Shown here piece by piece: positions 34,016 through 44,314 of a stretch of DNA of 64,000 bases. The stretch's first letter is position 1. The number at the start of each line of letters is the position of its first letter. The translations under genes were made by a program, and so were the position numbers. The notes beneath the pieces are model-generated. The model searched no databases, was not told the DNA's origin, and was given only the letters and a program-made list of their open reading frames with translations. The DNA is from Desulfosudis oleivorans (GTDB lineage Bacteria; Desulfobacterota; Desulfobacteria; Desulfobacterales; SURF-7): positions 84,680-148,679 of the forward strand of contig DYJC01000012.1 in the NCBI GenBank assembly GCA_020723305.1, given 5' to 3'.

Positions 34016-34657
34016 ATGAATTGGCTGTTGGATATTATTGAATCTTCCATTGGGAAAAAACTGTTAATGGCATTGACCGGATTAGGTTTTTGTGTTTTTC
34101 TTTTCGGTCATCTAGCAGGAAACCTTACGATCTATGGGGGAAAGGATGCATTCAATTCCTACGCCGAGCATCTGCATTCACTAGGCCCTATTCTTACGGT
34201 TGCGGAAATCGGGCTTCTGATTTTTGCGATGGTACATATCTTGAGCGGCATATTTTTGTTTTGGGGAAACCTTAAGGCACGACCTCAAAGATATGTGATG
34301 AAAAAAAGTGCCGGTGGCCGGACAATCGGCTCCAGAACCATGCCCTACACTGGTTTTCTGGTACTTTTGTTTGTTATTTTTCATCTCATGAATTTCCATT
34401 TTGTTGATAAGACCAACACAACGATTTTTCAGATCGTTCAAAATGCGTTTTCCGATCCAATCTATGTCGGAATTTATATCGCGGCAATGTTGGTGGTTGG
34501 AATTCATGTAAGTCATGGGTTCTGGAGTGCATTTCAAACCCTGGGTGCCAATCATCCCAAATATATGCCACTGATTAAGGGGCTCAGTATCTGTTTCAGC
34601 CTGATCGTCGGTATGGGATTTGGTTTTTTACCGATATATTTTTTGTTTATGTTATAA
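34016..34657 (+). CDS. sdhC: Succinate dehydrogenase/fumarate reductase cytochrome b, type B
   Basis: 213 residues, five membrane helices, of the single-subunit diheme b558 family found in menaquinone-using organisms. Heme-ligand histidines lie in LFGHLAGNL, SYAEHLHSLGP, MVHILSGIF, IFHLMNFHF and IHVSHGFWSAF. GTGGAG precedes the ATG at 34016. First gene of sdhCAB. In sulfate reducers the enzyme serves the citric acid cycle or propionate route and reacts with the menaquinone pool. Confidence 0.92.
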   Translation: MNWLLDIIESSIGKKLLMALTGLGFCVFLFGHLAGNLTIYGGKDAFNSYAEHLHSLGPILTVAEIGLLIFAMVHILSGIFLFWGNLKARPQRYVMKKSAGGRTIGSRTMPYTGFLVLLFVIFHLMNFHFVDKTNTTIFQIVQNAFSDPIYVGIYIAAMLVVGIHVSHGFWSAFQTLGANHPKYMPLIKGLSICFSLIVGMGFGFLPIYFLFML

Positions 34658-34669
34658 AAAGGAAAAAAA

Positions 34670-36583
34670 ATGCAGCTTGATTCTAAAGTTCCGGGAGGAC
34701 CTCTTTCAGAAAAATGGGATAAACATCTTTTTGATCTGAAACTGGTGAATCCGGCAAACAAGAGAAAGTTTGAAATAATCGTTGTCGGGACAGGGCTCGC
34801 AGGAGGTTCTGCATCTGCCACACTGGCGGAATTGGGATATAATGTAAAAACCTTTTGTATTCAGGACAGTCCAAGAAGAGCACATAGTATTGCAGCTCAG
34901 GGAGGAATCAATGCCGCCAAGAACTATTCCAATGATGGAGACAGCGTTTGGCGTCTTTTTTATGATACTGTAAAGGGGGGCGACTACAGATCCAGGGAGG
35001 CCAATGTATATCGTCTGGCTCAAGTCAGTAACAATATTATTGATCAGTGCGTTGCACAGGGGGTTCCATTTGCACGAGAGTATGGGGGGCTTCTGGCAAA
35101 TCGCAGTTTCGGCGGAGCTCAGGTTTCAAGAACTTTTTATGCAAGGGGTCAGACCGGTCAGCAGCTTCTGATAGGGGCATACAGCGCCCTGTCCAGACAG
35201 ATTGCAGTCGGTAAGGTCAAGTTGTTTACGCGAAGGGATATGCTTGATCTTGTTCTTGTGAATGGTAAAGCCCGTGGAATAGTCACCCGGAATCTCGTAA
35301 ACGGCAATATAGAAACCCATGCAGCTGATGCAGTTGTGCTGGCAACCGGGGGGTATGGCAACACATTCTATCTTTCCACAAATGCCATGGCAAGCAATGT
35401 TTCGGCTGCTTACAGCGCATATAAAAAAGGCGCTTTTTTTGCCAATCCTTGTTATACTCAGATTCATCCAACCTGTATTCCTGTGCATGGCACATACCAA
35501 TCCAAATTGACCCTGATGAGTGAAAGCCTGCGAAATGACGGCCGCGTCTGGGTTCCCAGGAATCCTGGTGATAAGCGTCATCCAGGCCAAATACCAGAAT
35601 CGGAAAGAGATTATTATTTGGAAAATAAATATCCCAGTTTTGGCAATCTTGTCCCACGGGATGTTGCTTCTCGAAATGCAAAATTGCAATGCGATCAGGG
35701 CAAAGGAGTTGGAGAAACAGGCCTTGCCGTGTATCTTGACTTTAAAGATGCGATTCAGAGAGATGGAAAGGATGTGATTGCCAAAAAATACGGCAATCTT
35801 TTTCAGATGTATGAAAAAATTACAGCCGACAATCCATACGAAACGCCAATGATGATCTATCCGGCAGTCCATTATACCATGGGAGGCCTTTGGGTTGATT
35901 ACAATCTGATGAGTACCATACCCGGTCTGTTTGTTCTTGGAGAAGCAAATTTTTCAGATCATGGCGCGAACCGTTTGGGTGCCAGTGCACTTATGCAGGG
36001 TCTGGCAGACGGATATTTTATTATTCCCTATACAATTGGTGGCTATCTGGCCGGAACAAAGCTTGAAAAAGTCAGCACGGATGATGCCGGTTTTAAGGCA
36101 ACTGCCGAAGATGTGAAAACACGGATCCAGAAACTGTTGTCAATTGGCGGCAAGAGAACGGTGGATGATTTCCATCGACAACTCGGCAATATCATGTGGG
36201 AATACTGCGGTATGGCCAGAACAGCCAAGGGACTTACCAAGGCAAAGAATTTGATTACAGAGTTACGTGCGGAATTCTGGGAAAACGTGTTGGTATCCGG
36301 ATCCGGGGATCAGTTTAATCAGAGTTTGGAAAAGGCAGGTCGTGTTGCTGATTTTATAGAGTTTGGAAAACTCATGGTACTGGACGCACTGGCCCGGAAA
36401 GAATCCTGTGGCGGGCATTTTAATGAAGATTACCAGACAGAAGAAAATGAGGCAAAACGGGATGATGAGTCTTTCTGTCATGTGGCTGCCTGGGAATATG
36501 CAGGAGAAGAAAACGAACCGAATTTTCATAAGGAAGCGTTACATTTTGAAAATGTTACGTTAACGCAAAGGAGTTATAAGTGA
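34670..36583 (+). CDS. sdhA: Succinate dehydrogenase/fumarate reductase flavoprotein
   Basis: 637 residues. FAD-binding Rossmann start [19 protein letters not shown]; covalent flavin His in [17 protein letters not shown]; dicarboxylate/catalytic part with [27 protein letters not shown] and [15 protein letters not shown]. Length is normal for type B enzymes. It converts succinate to fumarate on the cytoplasmic face with SdhB and SdhC. Twelve bases after sdhC and overlapping sdhB by 4. Confidence 0.95.
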   Translation: MQLDSKVPGGPLSEKWDKHLFDLKLVNPANKRKFEIIVVGTGLAGGSASATLAELGYNVKTFCIQDSPRRAHSIAAQGGINAAKNYSNDGDSVWRLFYDTVKGGDYRSREANVYRLAQVSNNIIDQCVAQGVPFAREYGGLLANRSFGGAQVSRTFYARGQTGQQLLIGAYSALSRQIAVGKVKLFTRRDMLDLVLVNGKARGIVTRNLVNGNIETHAADAVVLATGGYGNTFYLSTNAMASNVSAAYSAYKKGAFFANPCYTQIHPTCIPVHGTYQSKLTLMSESLRNDGRVWVPRNPGDKRHPGQIPESERDYYLENKYPSFGNLVPRDVASRNAKLQCDQGKGVGETGLAVYLDFKDAIQRDGKDVIAKKYGNLFQMYEKITADNPYETPMMIYPAVHYTMGGLWVDYNLMSTIPGLFVLGEANFSDHGANRLGASALMQGLADGYFIIPYTIGGYLAGTKLEKVSTDDAGFKATAEDVKTRIQKLLSIGGKRTVDDFHRQLGNIMWEYCGMARTAKGLTKAKNLITELRAEFWENVLVSGSGDQFNQSLEKAGRVADFIEFGKLMVLDALARKESCGGHFNEDYQTEENEAKRDDESFCHVAAWEYAGEENEPNFHKEALHFENVTLTQRSYK

Positions 36584-37347
36584 CACGGTCAAACGGTAAA
36601 AAAAATATTAATCTGACATTAAAGGTATGGCGTCAGGTCGGATCAGATGTTAAAGGCCGTCTTGAAACATATCAAGCCAATAATATTTCGACAGATATGT
36701 CCTTTCTGGAAATGCTTGATGTTGTAAACGAAGAGCTGATCATAAATCACAGGGACCCCATTGCCTTTGACCATGATTGCCGGGAAGGTATTTGCGGAAT
36801 GTGCGGAGCTGTAGTGAATGGCAGGGCGCATGGCCCTGAAAAAGGAACTACCCTTTGCCAACTGCATATGAGGCATTTTTCGGATAGAGATACGGTTATT
36901 ATCGAACCTTGGCGATCCAGAGCATTTAAAATCATAAAAGATCTTGTTGTTGACCGGAGCGCGTTGGATGCGATCATTCAAGCTGGAGGCTATATTTCGG
37001 TGAGTGCCGGCGGGACTCCGGATGCGAATGTGATTCCGGTTCCTCAGGAAGCTGCGGAAAAAGCCATGGATGCGGCTGCATGTATCGGATGCGGCGCTTG
37101 TATCGCAGCCTGCCCGAATGCATCGGCGATGTTATTTGTCGGTGCAAAGGTTTCCCACCTGGCCCTTCTCCCTCAGGGAGCGCCGGAAGCAGCCAGACGT
37201 GTACTGAAAATGGTACAAAAGATGGATGATTGCGGCTTTGGTAATTGCACCAACGAAAGAGAGTGTGAGGCAGTCTGCCCAAAAGAGATTTCAATTACAA
37301 ATATTGCACGGTTAAATCGTGAATATATTAAGGCCGGTTTTTTATAA
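36580..37347 (+). CDS. sdhB: Succinate dehydrogenase/fumarate reductase iron-sulfur subunit
   Basis: 255 residues, GTG start overlapping the sdhA stop (GTGA). Clusters: 2Fe-2S in [15 protein letters not shown] with a distal TTLCQLHM cysteine, 4Fe-4S in [15 protein letters not shown], and 3Fe-4S/4Fe-4S in [20 protein letters not shown]. It carries electrons between FAD and heme b. Last gene of the operon. Confidence 0.95.
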   Translation: MTRSNGKKNINLTLKVWRQVGSDVKGRLETYQANNISTDMSFLEMLDVVNEELIINHRDPIAFDHDCREGICGMCGAVVNGRAHGPEKGTTLCQLHMRHFSDRDTVIIEPWRSRAFKIIKDLVVDRSALDAIIQAGGYISVSAGGTPDANVIPVPQEAAEKAMDAAACIGCGACIAACPNASAMLFVGAKVSHLALLPQGAPEAARRVLKMVQKMDDCGFGNCTNERECEAVCPKEISITNIARLNREYIKAGFL

Positions 37348-37495
37348 GATTTGAAGTTTGATTCATTCCGGCAATATTTTACTTGATTTGCATAAGGACT
37401 GAGTATAAATTTTTCCATTCAACATTGCCTCATCTATTGTTTACGGTATGGTTTTCACAACAAACACAAATAATAATTAATATTTGTTGGTAGTT

Positions 37496-38173
37496 ATGAG
37501 ATTATCACTTCAAGAGACGGCAAAACTGCTTGATCTTCCCATGGGTATGGTTGAACGATGGATTCGGCAGGGACGAATTCCCATAAATAAAATCGGGGAG
37601 GATTGTTATTTTAAGAAAGCAGTTTTGGAAAAATGGGCGCTGACCCATAACCTTTCCTTATCAAAAATGAGAGCGGATCAACAAGAAACAGAACCAATAA
37701 CCACTGTTTCCCTTCGGTCTGCCATGGATTTTGGAGGGGTTTCCCATCAAATTCAAGGAAAAAATATTAAAGAGGTTCTGGAAGCGGTTGTTTCCAGAAA
37801 TACCTTTTTACATGAAACAAACAAAAAGCTTCTGCTCGAACGCCTTATTGAACGAGAAAACTTAACGTCAACCGGTATCGGAAACGGCGTTGCTATTCCG
37901 CATCCACGCGTTCCTCTGCAGGAGGCGATCCAACAGCCGGCAATATCCACCTGTTTTCTTGAAAAACCAATTGATTTTCAAGCCATGGATGGAAAACCGG
38001 TTTTTGTATTGTTTCTGCTTATCAGTACTTCTATGAAAACCCACCTTCATCTTTTATCCGGACTTTCACTTTGCCTGCGTAATTCTTCTTTTATCACGTT
38101 TTTACATTCCCGGCCGGATCAAAATTCGTTGATGGAGAGAATTGCAATGTTTGAACACGCTGATAGTCTATAG
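37496..38173 (+). CDS. PTS EIIA-type protein with N-terminal excisionase-like HTH
   Basis: 225 residues. Residues 1-55 (RLSLQETAKLLDLPMGMVER, WIRQGRIPINKIG) are a MerR/excisionase-type helix-turn-helix. Residues ~75-220 are an EIIA fructose/PtsN-like domain with the phosphorylatable His in GIGNGVAIPHPRVPL. No other PTS gene is here, so it is likely a nitrogen-PTS-type regulator rather than a sugar transporter. It ends 11 bases before the ClC gene and probably forms an operon with it. Confidence 0.85.
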   Translation: MRLSLQETAKLLDLPMGMVERWIRQGRIPINKIGEDCYFKKAVLEKWALTHNLSLSKMRADQQETEPITTVSLRSAMDFGGVSHQIQGKNIKEVLEAVVSRNTFLHETNKKLLLERLIERENLTSTGIGNGVAIPHPRVPLQEAIQQPAISTCFLEKPIDFQAMDGKPVFVLFLLISTSMKTHLHLLSGLSLCLRNSSFITFLHSRPDQNSLMERIAMFEHADSL

Positions 38174-38184
38174 GTAAAAAAAGC

Positions 38185-39909
38185 ATGAAAAAATTCAGAC
38201 CTTGGCGATATCCATCAGAATGGGCATTGTTTCGTATTGATGATCGTCTGCTATTAATTGTCATCGGAGCTGTTGTTGGTATTTGCAGCGGATTTGCCGC
38301 ACTTTTATTGAATCGGAGTCTGACAGCCATTCTGGAAATGTTGCACGACTGGAGGCATTATTGGTGGGCATTTTTGCTTCCTGCAACAGGTGCGGCCTTT
38401 TCCTCACTATTTCTGGATAAGATCGTAAAAGAAGAAGCTGGTCACGGTGTTCCGGAAGTGATCTTCAGTGTTTTCCGTCATGGCGGGCTGCTGCGATTGA
38501 GATCCAGTTTTTCCAGATTGATATCATCCTGGCTTACAATCGGAAGCGGTGGTTCCGCAGGCCCTGAGGCTCCGGTGGTCATGAGTGGCGCTGCGATTGG
38601 ATCTAATATCGCAAGATTTTTTGCACTGAATGAACGTCAGCGGATTACGTTGGTGGGATGTGGCGCCGCAGGAGCCATCTCTTCCATTTTTAACGCCCCA
38701 ATTGCGGGCATGGTATTCTCCATTGAGGTGATCATTGGTGAGTGGTCAGCGGTAAATATTATTCCAATAGCGATTGCATCTGTTGCCGGTACGGAGATCA
38801 GCCGGACGCTTCAGGGAAACCAGATTGCATTTTCTCACAGACAGTTCAATCCGGGGACAATCGATATTGTCGCAAGCATTGGTATTGCTGTTATTGCAGC
38901 CGTTCTTTCTGTTGTTTTGACAAGGTTATTACGAAGGATGCATACAATCTCGGGAAAAACCAGAATGCCATTATGGCTAAGGGCTGCTGTGGGAGGGTGT
39001 GCGGTCGGTATCATTGGCATTTTTTTCCCGGATGTTCTGGGAGAGGGTTACCATTCCATTCGAATGATAATTGAGGGCGTCTATCCCGGTGGGATTGCAG
39101 TCGCTTCTTTTTTGATGCTATCAAAAATTCTGGCAACCTCTTTGACTATCGGATGGGGAGGATCAGGCGGTATATTTGCCCCATGCCTGGTGATCGGAAG
39201 CTTTGCCGGGGTTGCATGGCATCGCATACTCGTATTCCTTTGGCCAACAGTCACATGGGTGAATGAAGGTTGTTTTGCTTTGATCGGGATGGCAGGAATG
39301 ATCAGCGGCATTCTCCAGGCCCCTCTCACAGCTATTTTTTTAATTGTCGAAATTACAGGTAGTTATGAAGAGATTCTTCCTTTGATACTGGTATCTACGA
39401 TCTCAACAACCTTTTGTCACTATTTTGAACCAGCATCTTTCTATCTAAGGGATCTTGTGGAAAATCGACAGTTGCTAAGACCCGGCACGGATGGGAGAGT
39501 TCTCGCGGATCTGAGCGTCGGCGACCTTCTTGAAAAAGATTGTATTGTTGTCGGGCAGCAGATGTTATTAAGAGATTTTATTGAAGTTATAAAAAAATCC
39601 CATCGAAACCATTTTCCTGTAGAAGAAGAAGAGACAGGAAAATTTCTAGGTATGATCCAGATGGATCATATAAGGCCCTATCTATTTGATACGGTAATGT
39701 ACGACACGGTTCTTCTGGAACAGATTATGGAGGTAGATGTTGTAAAAGCCTGTCCGGATGATAATTTGAATGATATTCTTAGAGAAATGGATACATTGAA
39801 TCTGTTCAGCATTCCTGTGGTTGATAGCGGAAGATTTGTCGGTATGATTTCCAAGGCAACGATTCTGGATCAATATCGCAAGGAGCTACTGGTTCAGACA
39901 ACCCTGTAG
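38185..39909 (+). CDS. ClC-type chloride channel/antiporter with CBS pair
   Basis: 574 residues. Ten or more membrane helices with the ClC signatures GSGGSAGPEAPVVMSGAAIG (selectivity region with gating Glu), a second helix set GWGGSGGIFAPCLVIGSFAG, and GMAGMISGILQAPLTAIFLI. The last ~130 residues are two CBS repeats (DLSVGDLLEKDCIVV, NLFSIPVVDSGRFVGMISKA), which bind adenine nucleotides in other proteins. Co-oriented with the EIIA-like gene 11 bases upstream. Confidence 0.92.
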   Translation: MKKFRPWRYPSEWALFRIDDRLLLIVIGAVVGICSGFAALLLNRSLTAILEMLHDWRHYWWAFLLPATGAAFSSLFLDKIVKEEAGHGVPEVIFSVFRHGGLLRLRSSFSRLISSWLTIGSGGSAGPEAPVVMSGAAIGSNIARFFALNERQRITLVGCGAAGAISSIFNAPIAGMVFSIEVIIGEWSAVNIIPIAIASVAGTEISRTLQGNQIAFSHRQFNPGTIDIVASIGIAVIAAVLSVVLTRLLRRMHTISGKTRMPLWLRAAVGGCAVGIIGIFFPDVLGEGYHSIRMIIEGVYPGGIAVASFLMLSKILATSLTIGWGGSGGIFAPCLVIGSFAGVAWHRILVFLWPTVTWVNEGCFALIGMAGMISGILQAPLTAIFLIVEITGSYEEILPLILVSTISTTFCHYFEPASFYLRDLVENRQLLRPGTDGRVLADLSVGDLLEKDCIVVGQQMLLRDFIEVIKKSHRNHFPVEEEETGKFLGMIQMDHIRPYLFDTVMYDTVLLEQIMEVDVVKACPDDNLNDILREMDTLNLFSIPVVDSGRFVGMISKATILDQYRKELLVQTTL

Positions 39910-39928
39910 GCATCGGCTTGATAGGTTT

Positions 39929-42415
39929 CTATGCTTTTAGGCCATCCAGAACATCCCGGATGGTGGTTGCGATTTCTTTCATGGATACAGGCTTGAAAAC
40001 AAATTTATGGATGCCCATGGATTTTGCTTTTTCATCGTTCATATATTCACTAAATCCAGTACACAAGATAATGGGGATTTCCGGTCTGATTTTTTTTATC
40101 TCACGCGCCAGTTGATCGCCGGTCATGTTGGGCATTGTCATATCCGTAATGATCATATCAAACTTCAACGGATCGGCCTGAAAAATATTGAGCGCATCAA
40201 TGCTTCCTGCGCGAGTTGTCACTCTATACCCGAGACGCTCCAGCATCTGTTGCTCAATCAGTACGATCTCCTTTTCATCATCCACGAGAAGGATATGCTC
40301 TGTGCCCCTGGGCAATGGTTTTTTGGGGGTTATGATTTGTGATTCTGGATCATCAACAACCGGGAGAAAAACACTGAATGCCGAACCTTGGCCAGGTATG
40401 CTTTTCACAGTAATTGCACCATTGTGGCTATTGATGATTCCATGGACGACAGCAAGACCTAACCCTGTTCCCTTTCCTTTTTCTTTAGTAGTAAAATAGG
40501 GGTCAAAGATCCGTTCAATCGTACTTTGGCTCATACCGATTCCAGTGTCTATAACTTCCAGCTTTGCATAGGATCCAGGAGATAGATCTGCATTTATCTC
40601 TGAATCTTGAGCCCGAATTTCAATCGGTGAAAGGTTTACAGTCATCACTCCGCCATTTCTTTGCATTGCATGAAAAGCATTGGTGCAAAGATTCATGATA
40701 ACCTGATGGATCTGGGTGGGATCAGCAAGAATCGGTTTGCATTTTTGAATTTTATGAATAATTTCAATCGTTGTTGGAATAGAAGATCGGAGAAGTTTAA
40801 GAACTTCATTGGCAATCATGTGCATTTTGATGGGTATATTTACCAGTTCTGTCTGCCTGCTGAAAGTAAGGATCTGACTGACCAGATCCCTGGCTCGTTC
40901 TCCTGCTCTCAGGATTGCCTGCATATTCTGTTTTGAAGCGGATTTGCCTTCAGACAGGTCTGCAAGGGTCAGTTCCGCATACCCGATTACAGAAGACAGA
41001 ATATTGTTGAAGTCGTGTGCAATTCCTCCTGCGAGTGTTCCAATGGATTCCATTTTCTGGGCTTGTCGGAGTTGGATTTCAAGTCGTTGTTTTTCAATTT
41101 CAGCCTGTTTGAGATCTCCGATATCCATGGCAGAGACCATTATGGCATTTTCCCCTTCAAATTCAATTTTTTCTGTCCGGAAATTAACCCATTTTTCAGA
41201 TCCGTCCCTAGAAATGATTTTCAATTCATGGCTGGTTTTCAAAAAAGCATCGCTCAGGTTTGTCATGCTGTTGTTCCGGTAAATATGCTTGAAATCAGGA
41301 TGGATGATATCACTGAATTCCAGGGAAGACAGTTCGATCAAAGAAGCTGCCATCAGTTTTTCTGCAGCAGGATTGGCATAGATCCATCTGTTATTCTGAT
41401 AGATGATGATGGCTACCGGTGCCGATTCTGTAAATGTCCGGAATTTTTTTTCACTTTTCTTTAACTCCACAGTGGCGCTGGATGCTCTCAATGCCTGACA
41501 ACTGAAGGAGGCCAAAATTTCTCCGACCTCCTTATCCTGATCCACAAAAGGGGATGTCTCTTTGCTGTGAAGGGATAACAGGCCAAAAACATTTCTATTT
41601 TTATCAATAAGAGGAAAGGAGAGTACCGAATTGTTTTGGTAGCCATTCCATCCGCTTTTGCAGTAGTCGGTATTTTGGGCGATATCCGAAAGGATAAGCG
41701 GTTTTCCTGAGTTATAAACGTTGGATAAAATCGATTTTTCAGGTAAGGGAAAGGGTATGTAGTATGCGGCGTGCCCAGGATCTAGTGCATGCACGAGTCG
41801 CAGTCCATTTTTTTCAGAAAAATAAAGGCAACCCCCTTTTGCGGACATGTGATGGCCAAATTCATGGAGCAGCAGGGAACCGAATCTTCCGGCATCTGTT
41901 TCTGATGTAATTGTTTTGGTTGTTTCTACAATTTGCCGGAGGCGGTTATTCAGTTGAAGAAGATTGATATTTGCTTGTTCAACCTGTTGGGTTCTTTTTT
42001 CGACCTCGGATTCAAGATGGAGGTTATATAATTTGTTTTCCCGGATCAGACGGGCCCGTTCAATGGCCTTGTTTACCGCATGGAGAAGAACGGAAAAATC
42101 TTGTACTGGTTTCAGGATGTAATCCCATGCACCAAGCCGCAGTGCTTCAATCACATCACGGATTACACCGGTTCCGGAGCAGACAATAGTCGGTGTATCC
42201 GGTGCATGTTCGGCTGCCCAGGCGAGAATTTCAAGGCCGTCAATATCCGGCATGTGGAGATCAACGAGGACAAGATCCGGAATTTTTTCTTTGAGAAGCA
42301 TCATCCCTTCATGACCGCTGGATGCTTCAAGGGTCGTATAGTTGTAATCTTCTAAAAAATTTGAGTAGCTTTTTCGAATGGATTGTTCATCATCAATAAC
42401 AAGGATTGTGTACAA
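39929..42415 (-). CDS. Hybrid histidine kinase: REC-GAF-PAS-HisKA-HATPase-REC
   Basis: 828 residues, cytoplasmic. N-terminal receiver (VLVDLHMPDIDGLEI), GAF (about 165-320), PAS (330-450), HisKA with SIGTLAGGIAHDFNNILSSV, HATPase (IDTGIGMSQSTIERIFDPYF, GTGLGLAVVHG), C-terminal receiver (MIITDMTMPNMTGDQLA). The two receivers make it an intermediate in a phosphorelay. The kinase core and C-terminal receiver are close to those of the kinase at 29508-31424. It follows the single-receiver gene at 42431-42823 by 15 bases; the two are probably one operon. Confidence 0.92.
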   Translation of the reverse strand: MYTILVIDDEQSIRKSYSNFLEDYNYTTLEASSGHEGMMLLKEKIPDLVLVDLHMPDIDGLEILAWAAEHAPDTPTIVCSGTGVIRDVIEALRLGAWDYILKPVQDFSVLLHAVNKAIERARLIRENKLYNLHLESEVEKRTQQVEQANINLLQLNNRLRQIVETTKTITSETDAGRFGSLLLHEFGHHMSAKGGCLYFSEKNGLRLVHALDPGHAAYYIPFPLPEKSILSNVYNSGKPLILSDIAQNTDYCKSGWNGYQNNSVLSFPLIDKNRNVFGLLSLHSKETSPFVDQDKEVGEILASFSCQALRASSATVELKKSEKKFRTFTESAPVAIIIYQNNRWIYANPAAEKLMAASLIELSSLEFSDIIHPDFKHIYRNNSMTNLSDAFLKTSHELKIISRDGSEKWVNFRTEKIEFEGENAIMVSAMDIGDLKQAEIEKQRLEIQLRQAQKMESIGTLAGGIAHDFNNILSSVIGYAELTLADLSEGKSASKQNMQAILRAGERARDLVSQILTFSRQTELVNIPIKMHMIANEVLKLLRSSIPTTIEIIHKIQKCKPILADPTQIHQVIMNLCTNAFHAMQRNGGVMTVNLSPIEIRAQDSEINADLSPGSYAKLEVIDTGIGMSQSTIERIFDPYFTTKEKGKGTGLGLAVVHGIINSHNGAITVKSIPGQGSAFSVFLPVVDDPESQIITPKKPLPRGTEHILLVDDEKEIVLIEQQMLERLGYRVTTRAGSIDALNIFQADPLKFDMIITDMTMPNMTGDQLAREIKKIRPEIPIILCTGFSEYMNDEKAKSMGIHKFVFKPVSMKEIATTIRDVLDGLKA

Positions 42416-42430
42416 AGTTATATTTCCGTT

Positions 42431-42823
42431 TTATCTATTTTTTACAGGAAAAAATTCTCGAATGGCATCTGTTATTATATTTAAATCCGGTAATGGTTTG
42501 AGGAAAACATGATCTGGTTTCATTCCGGCATTCAAGAGCTCTTGTGAAATTTGATATCCGACAGATCCCGTATGGATAATGAATTTCATCTTGGGATTCA
42601 TTTGATGTGCATTTTTGATTAACACATCCCCATTCATTCCAGGAAGCCGGAGATCAATAATTCCGACATCAAAATGATGATCTGCAATCAGCTTCAGTGC
42701 TGCCTCAGCACTGTCTGCGGATGTTACAGCAAAGTGAAAATCATCCAGGAATTCCTGCAAACTCCTTCGTATGGAAGGTTCATCGTCAACCACCAAAACC
42801 TTTATCAATGAAGAGGAGGACAT
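42431..42823 (-). CDS. Single-domain response regulator
   Basis: 130 residues, a lone receiver: VLVVDDEPSIRRSLQEFLDD, phospho-Asp in VGIIDLRLPGMNGDVLI, Thr in FIIHTGSVGY, Lys in HVFLKPLPD. No output domain, so it acts through partners, most likely the adjacent hybrid kinase. The start at 42823 has AGGAG 7 bases upstream. Confidence 0.88.
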   Translation of the reverse strand: MSSSSLIKVLVVDDEPSIRRSLQEFLDDFHFAVTSADSAEAALKLIADHHFDVGIIDLRLPGMNGDVLIKNAHQMNPKMKFIIHTGSVGYQISQELLNAGMKPDHVFLKPLPDLNIITDAIREFFPVKNR

Positions 42824-43079
42824 TAAAACTCCTACGAACTTATTGATCCCGCATTTTCTTGAAAAAATAGAAACCAATCAATTTTTTCGGTGAATCATAG
42901 TAAGGGGAAATTTGATTTTTTCAACACCAACCAGGTCCGGGGCAGGCGGGCATTGACTGAATATAACAAAATACGTAACGTCAGTAGAGAAATAAATACC
43001 CAAGAAATTTACTTATATTTATATAGGAAAAGTCAGCGTTCGTCAAGTTTGATGCTTTCGCAACAAGCCGGTTCCTTCA

Positions 43080-43865
43080 TTACAGGATAATATGTTCCAG
43101 ATGAATTTTTTGTTTTAAGATTTTCTGAGCAGTAAGTTTAAATTGATCCGTGATGTCAGATACATAAAATTTTGATTTGCCTTTTTTTGAAAGGGAAAGA
43201 TCAATTTCAGGAGAATTTTGAATATAGGTTTTAATTTGAGATGCAATGGAGATAGAGGAATCAATGATCTTGACCTGTTTCCCGATTTTATGCTGAATAA
43301 TATCCTTCAACAGCGGATAATGAGTACATCCAAGAATAAGGGTGTCAATCTGTTTGCCCTTTAATGGGTAAAGGTATTTTTTTACAATCATTCTTGTTTC
43401 AGGTTTTGACATCCAGCCTTCTTCTACAAGGGGGACAAGCAGGGGGCAGGCGTTTGAATAAACGAGAGCTTCCGGATTTTTCTCCATGATTTTTTGTTCA
43501 TAAATGTTGCTGTTGATTGTTGCCCGTGTCCCAATCACTCCGATTTTATAGTTTCTGGTTGCAGACAGGGCATTTTCAATGGCCGGTGTAATGACTTCAA
43601 ATATGGGGAGTTTGTATTTTTCAGACAGTTTTTGAGTGGCCACACTGGATGCAGTGTTGCATGCAATAATGATCACCTTTGCTCCCATTTTAATTAAAAA
43701 TTCAGTGTTTTCAAAAGAATATCCGATTACAGTCTCGCGGCTTTTTGAACCATACGGTGTTCTGGCCGTATCTCCAAAATAGACAATGTCATATTCTGGA
43801 AGCTTTTTCATCATTGTCCTTACAACCGTTAGTCCGCCCAGGCCCGAATCAAAAATTCCTATCAT
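43080..43865 (-). CDS. murI: Glutamate racemase MurI
   Basis: 261 residues. Makes D-glutamate for peptidoglycan. N-terminal IGIFDSGLGGLTVVRTM, first catalytic Cys in IIACNTASSVA, second in LILGCTHYPLLKDI. Complete and of normal length. The 256-bp gap to the downstream response-regulator gene shows no gene. Confidence 0.95.
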   Translation of the reverse strand: MIGIFDSGLGGLTVVRTMMKKLPEYDIVYFGDTARTPYGSKSRETVIGYSFENTEFLIKMGAKVIIIACNTASSVATQKLSEKYKLPIFEVITPAIENALSATRNYKIGVIGTRATINSNIYEQKIMEKNPEALVYSNACPLLVPLVEEGWMSKPETRMIVKKYLYPLKGKQIDTLILGCTHYPLLKDIIQHKIGKQVKIIDSSISIASQIKTYIQNSPEIDLSLSKKGKSKFYVSDITDQFKLTAQKILKQKIHLEHIIL

Positions 43866-43937
43866 CTTATAACCGTTTCATTCTTATGTTCTTTTTGTTT
43901 AAAAAAAGTGATTTCAGTGTTTAAATTTATAAAAACA

Positions 43938-43981
43938 TGGTAAGGTGGATTCTGATCTTCATGATCCATCGGTCCTTACCG
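43938..43981. other. Nested inverted repeat upstream of a small gene
   Basis: GGTAAGG (43939-43945) pairs with CCTTACC (43974-43980), and TGGAT with ATCCA inside. It lies in the 195-bp divergent region between murI and the gene at 44061. It could be an operator or an RNA hairpin in the leader; there is no T run. Confidence 0.35.
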
Positions 43982-44060
43982 ATATCTGATTTCAGGATGT
44001 CTCTTATCGTCAGTTTGGATAATTTGCAAAGCCTTTTAGAGAAAAAAAGAGGTTTATATG

Positions 44061-44312
44061 ATGAATCAGGAAATTTTTAAATTGAACCTGGAAGTGGAAG
44101 ATGTCTCCCTTTATCTACTCTGCTACGGTCTTGCCAATACCGGCAACTCCATCTCTTTTTCAGATATTTTATCTGTATGGAATGGAGACCGGAAAAGCAT
44201 GGAGAAAAGTATCGGAACATTAGAAGCTTTGAATATTCTTTCTGTTCATGAGGCTGAGAAAAAAGAAAATACAGTTTATTATTTAAATCCTCTTGAAAAA
44301 TGGAAAATTTAA
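44061..44312 (+). CDS. Small hypothetical protein, possibly winged-helix
   Basis: 83 residues. Helices with the pattern DVSLYLLCYGLANTGNSISF, then DRKSMEKSIGTLEALNILSV and a final NTVYYLNPLE strand resemble a small winged-helix domain. ATGs at 44058 and 44061 are both usable behind AAAAGAGG. It is convergent with the cysteine-cluster gene, with only 2 bases between them. Function unknown. Confidence 0.6.
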   Translation: MNQEIFKLNLEVEDVSLYLLCYGLANTGNSISFSDILSVWNGDRKSMEKSIGTLEALNILSVHEAEKKENTVYYLNPLEKWKI

Positions 44313-44314
44313 TA

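Noticed and set aside
35126-35872. 248-residue minus-strand frame inside sdhA
   Set aside because: Antisense of a strongly conserved flavoprotein; no independent support.
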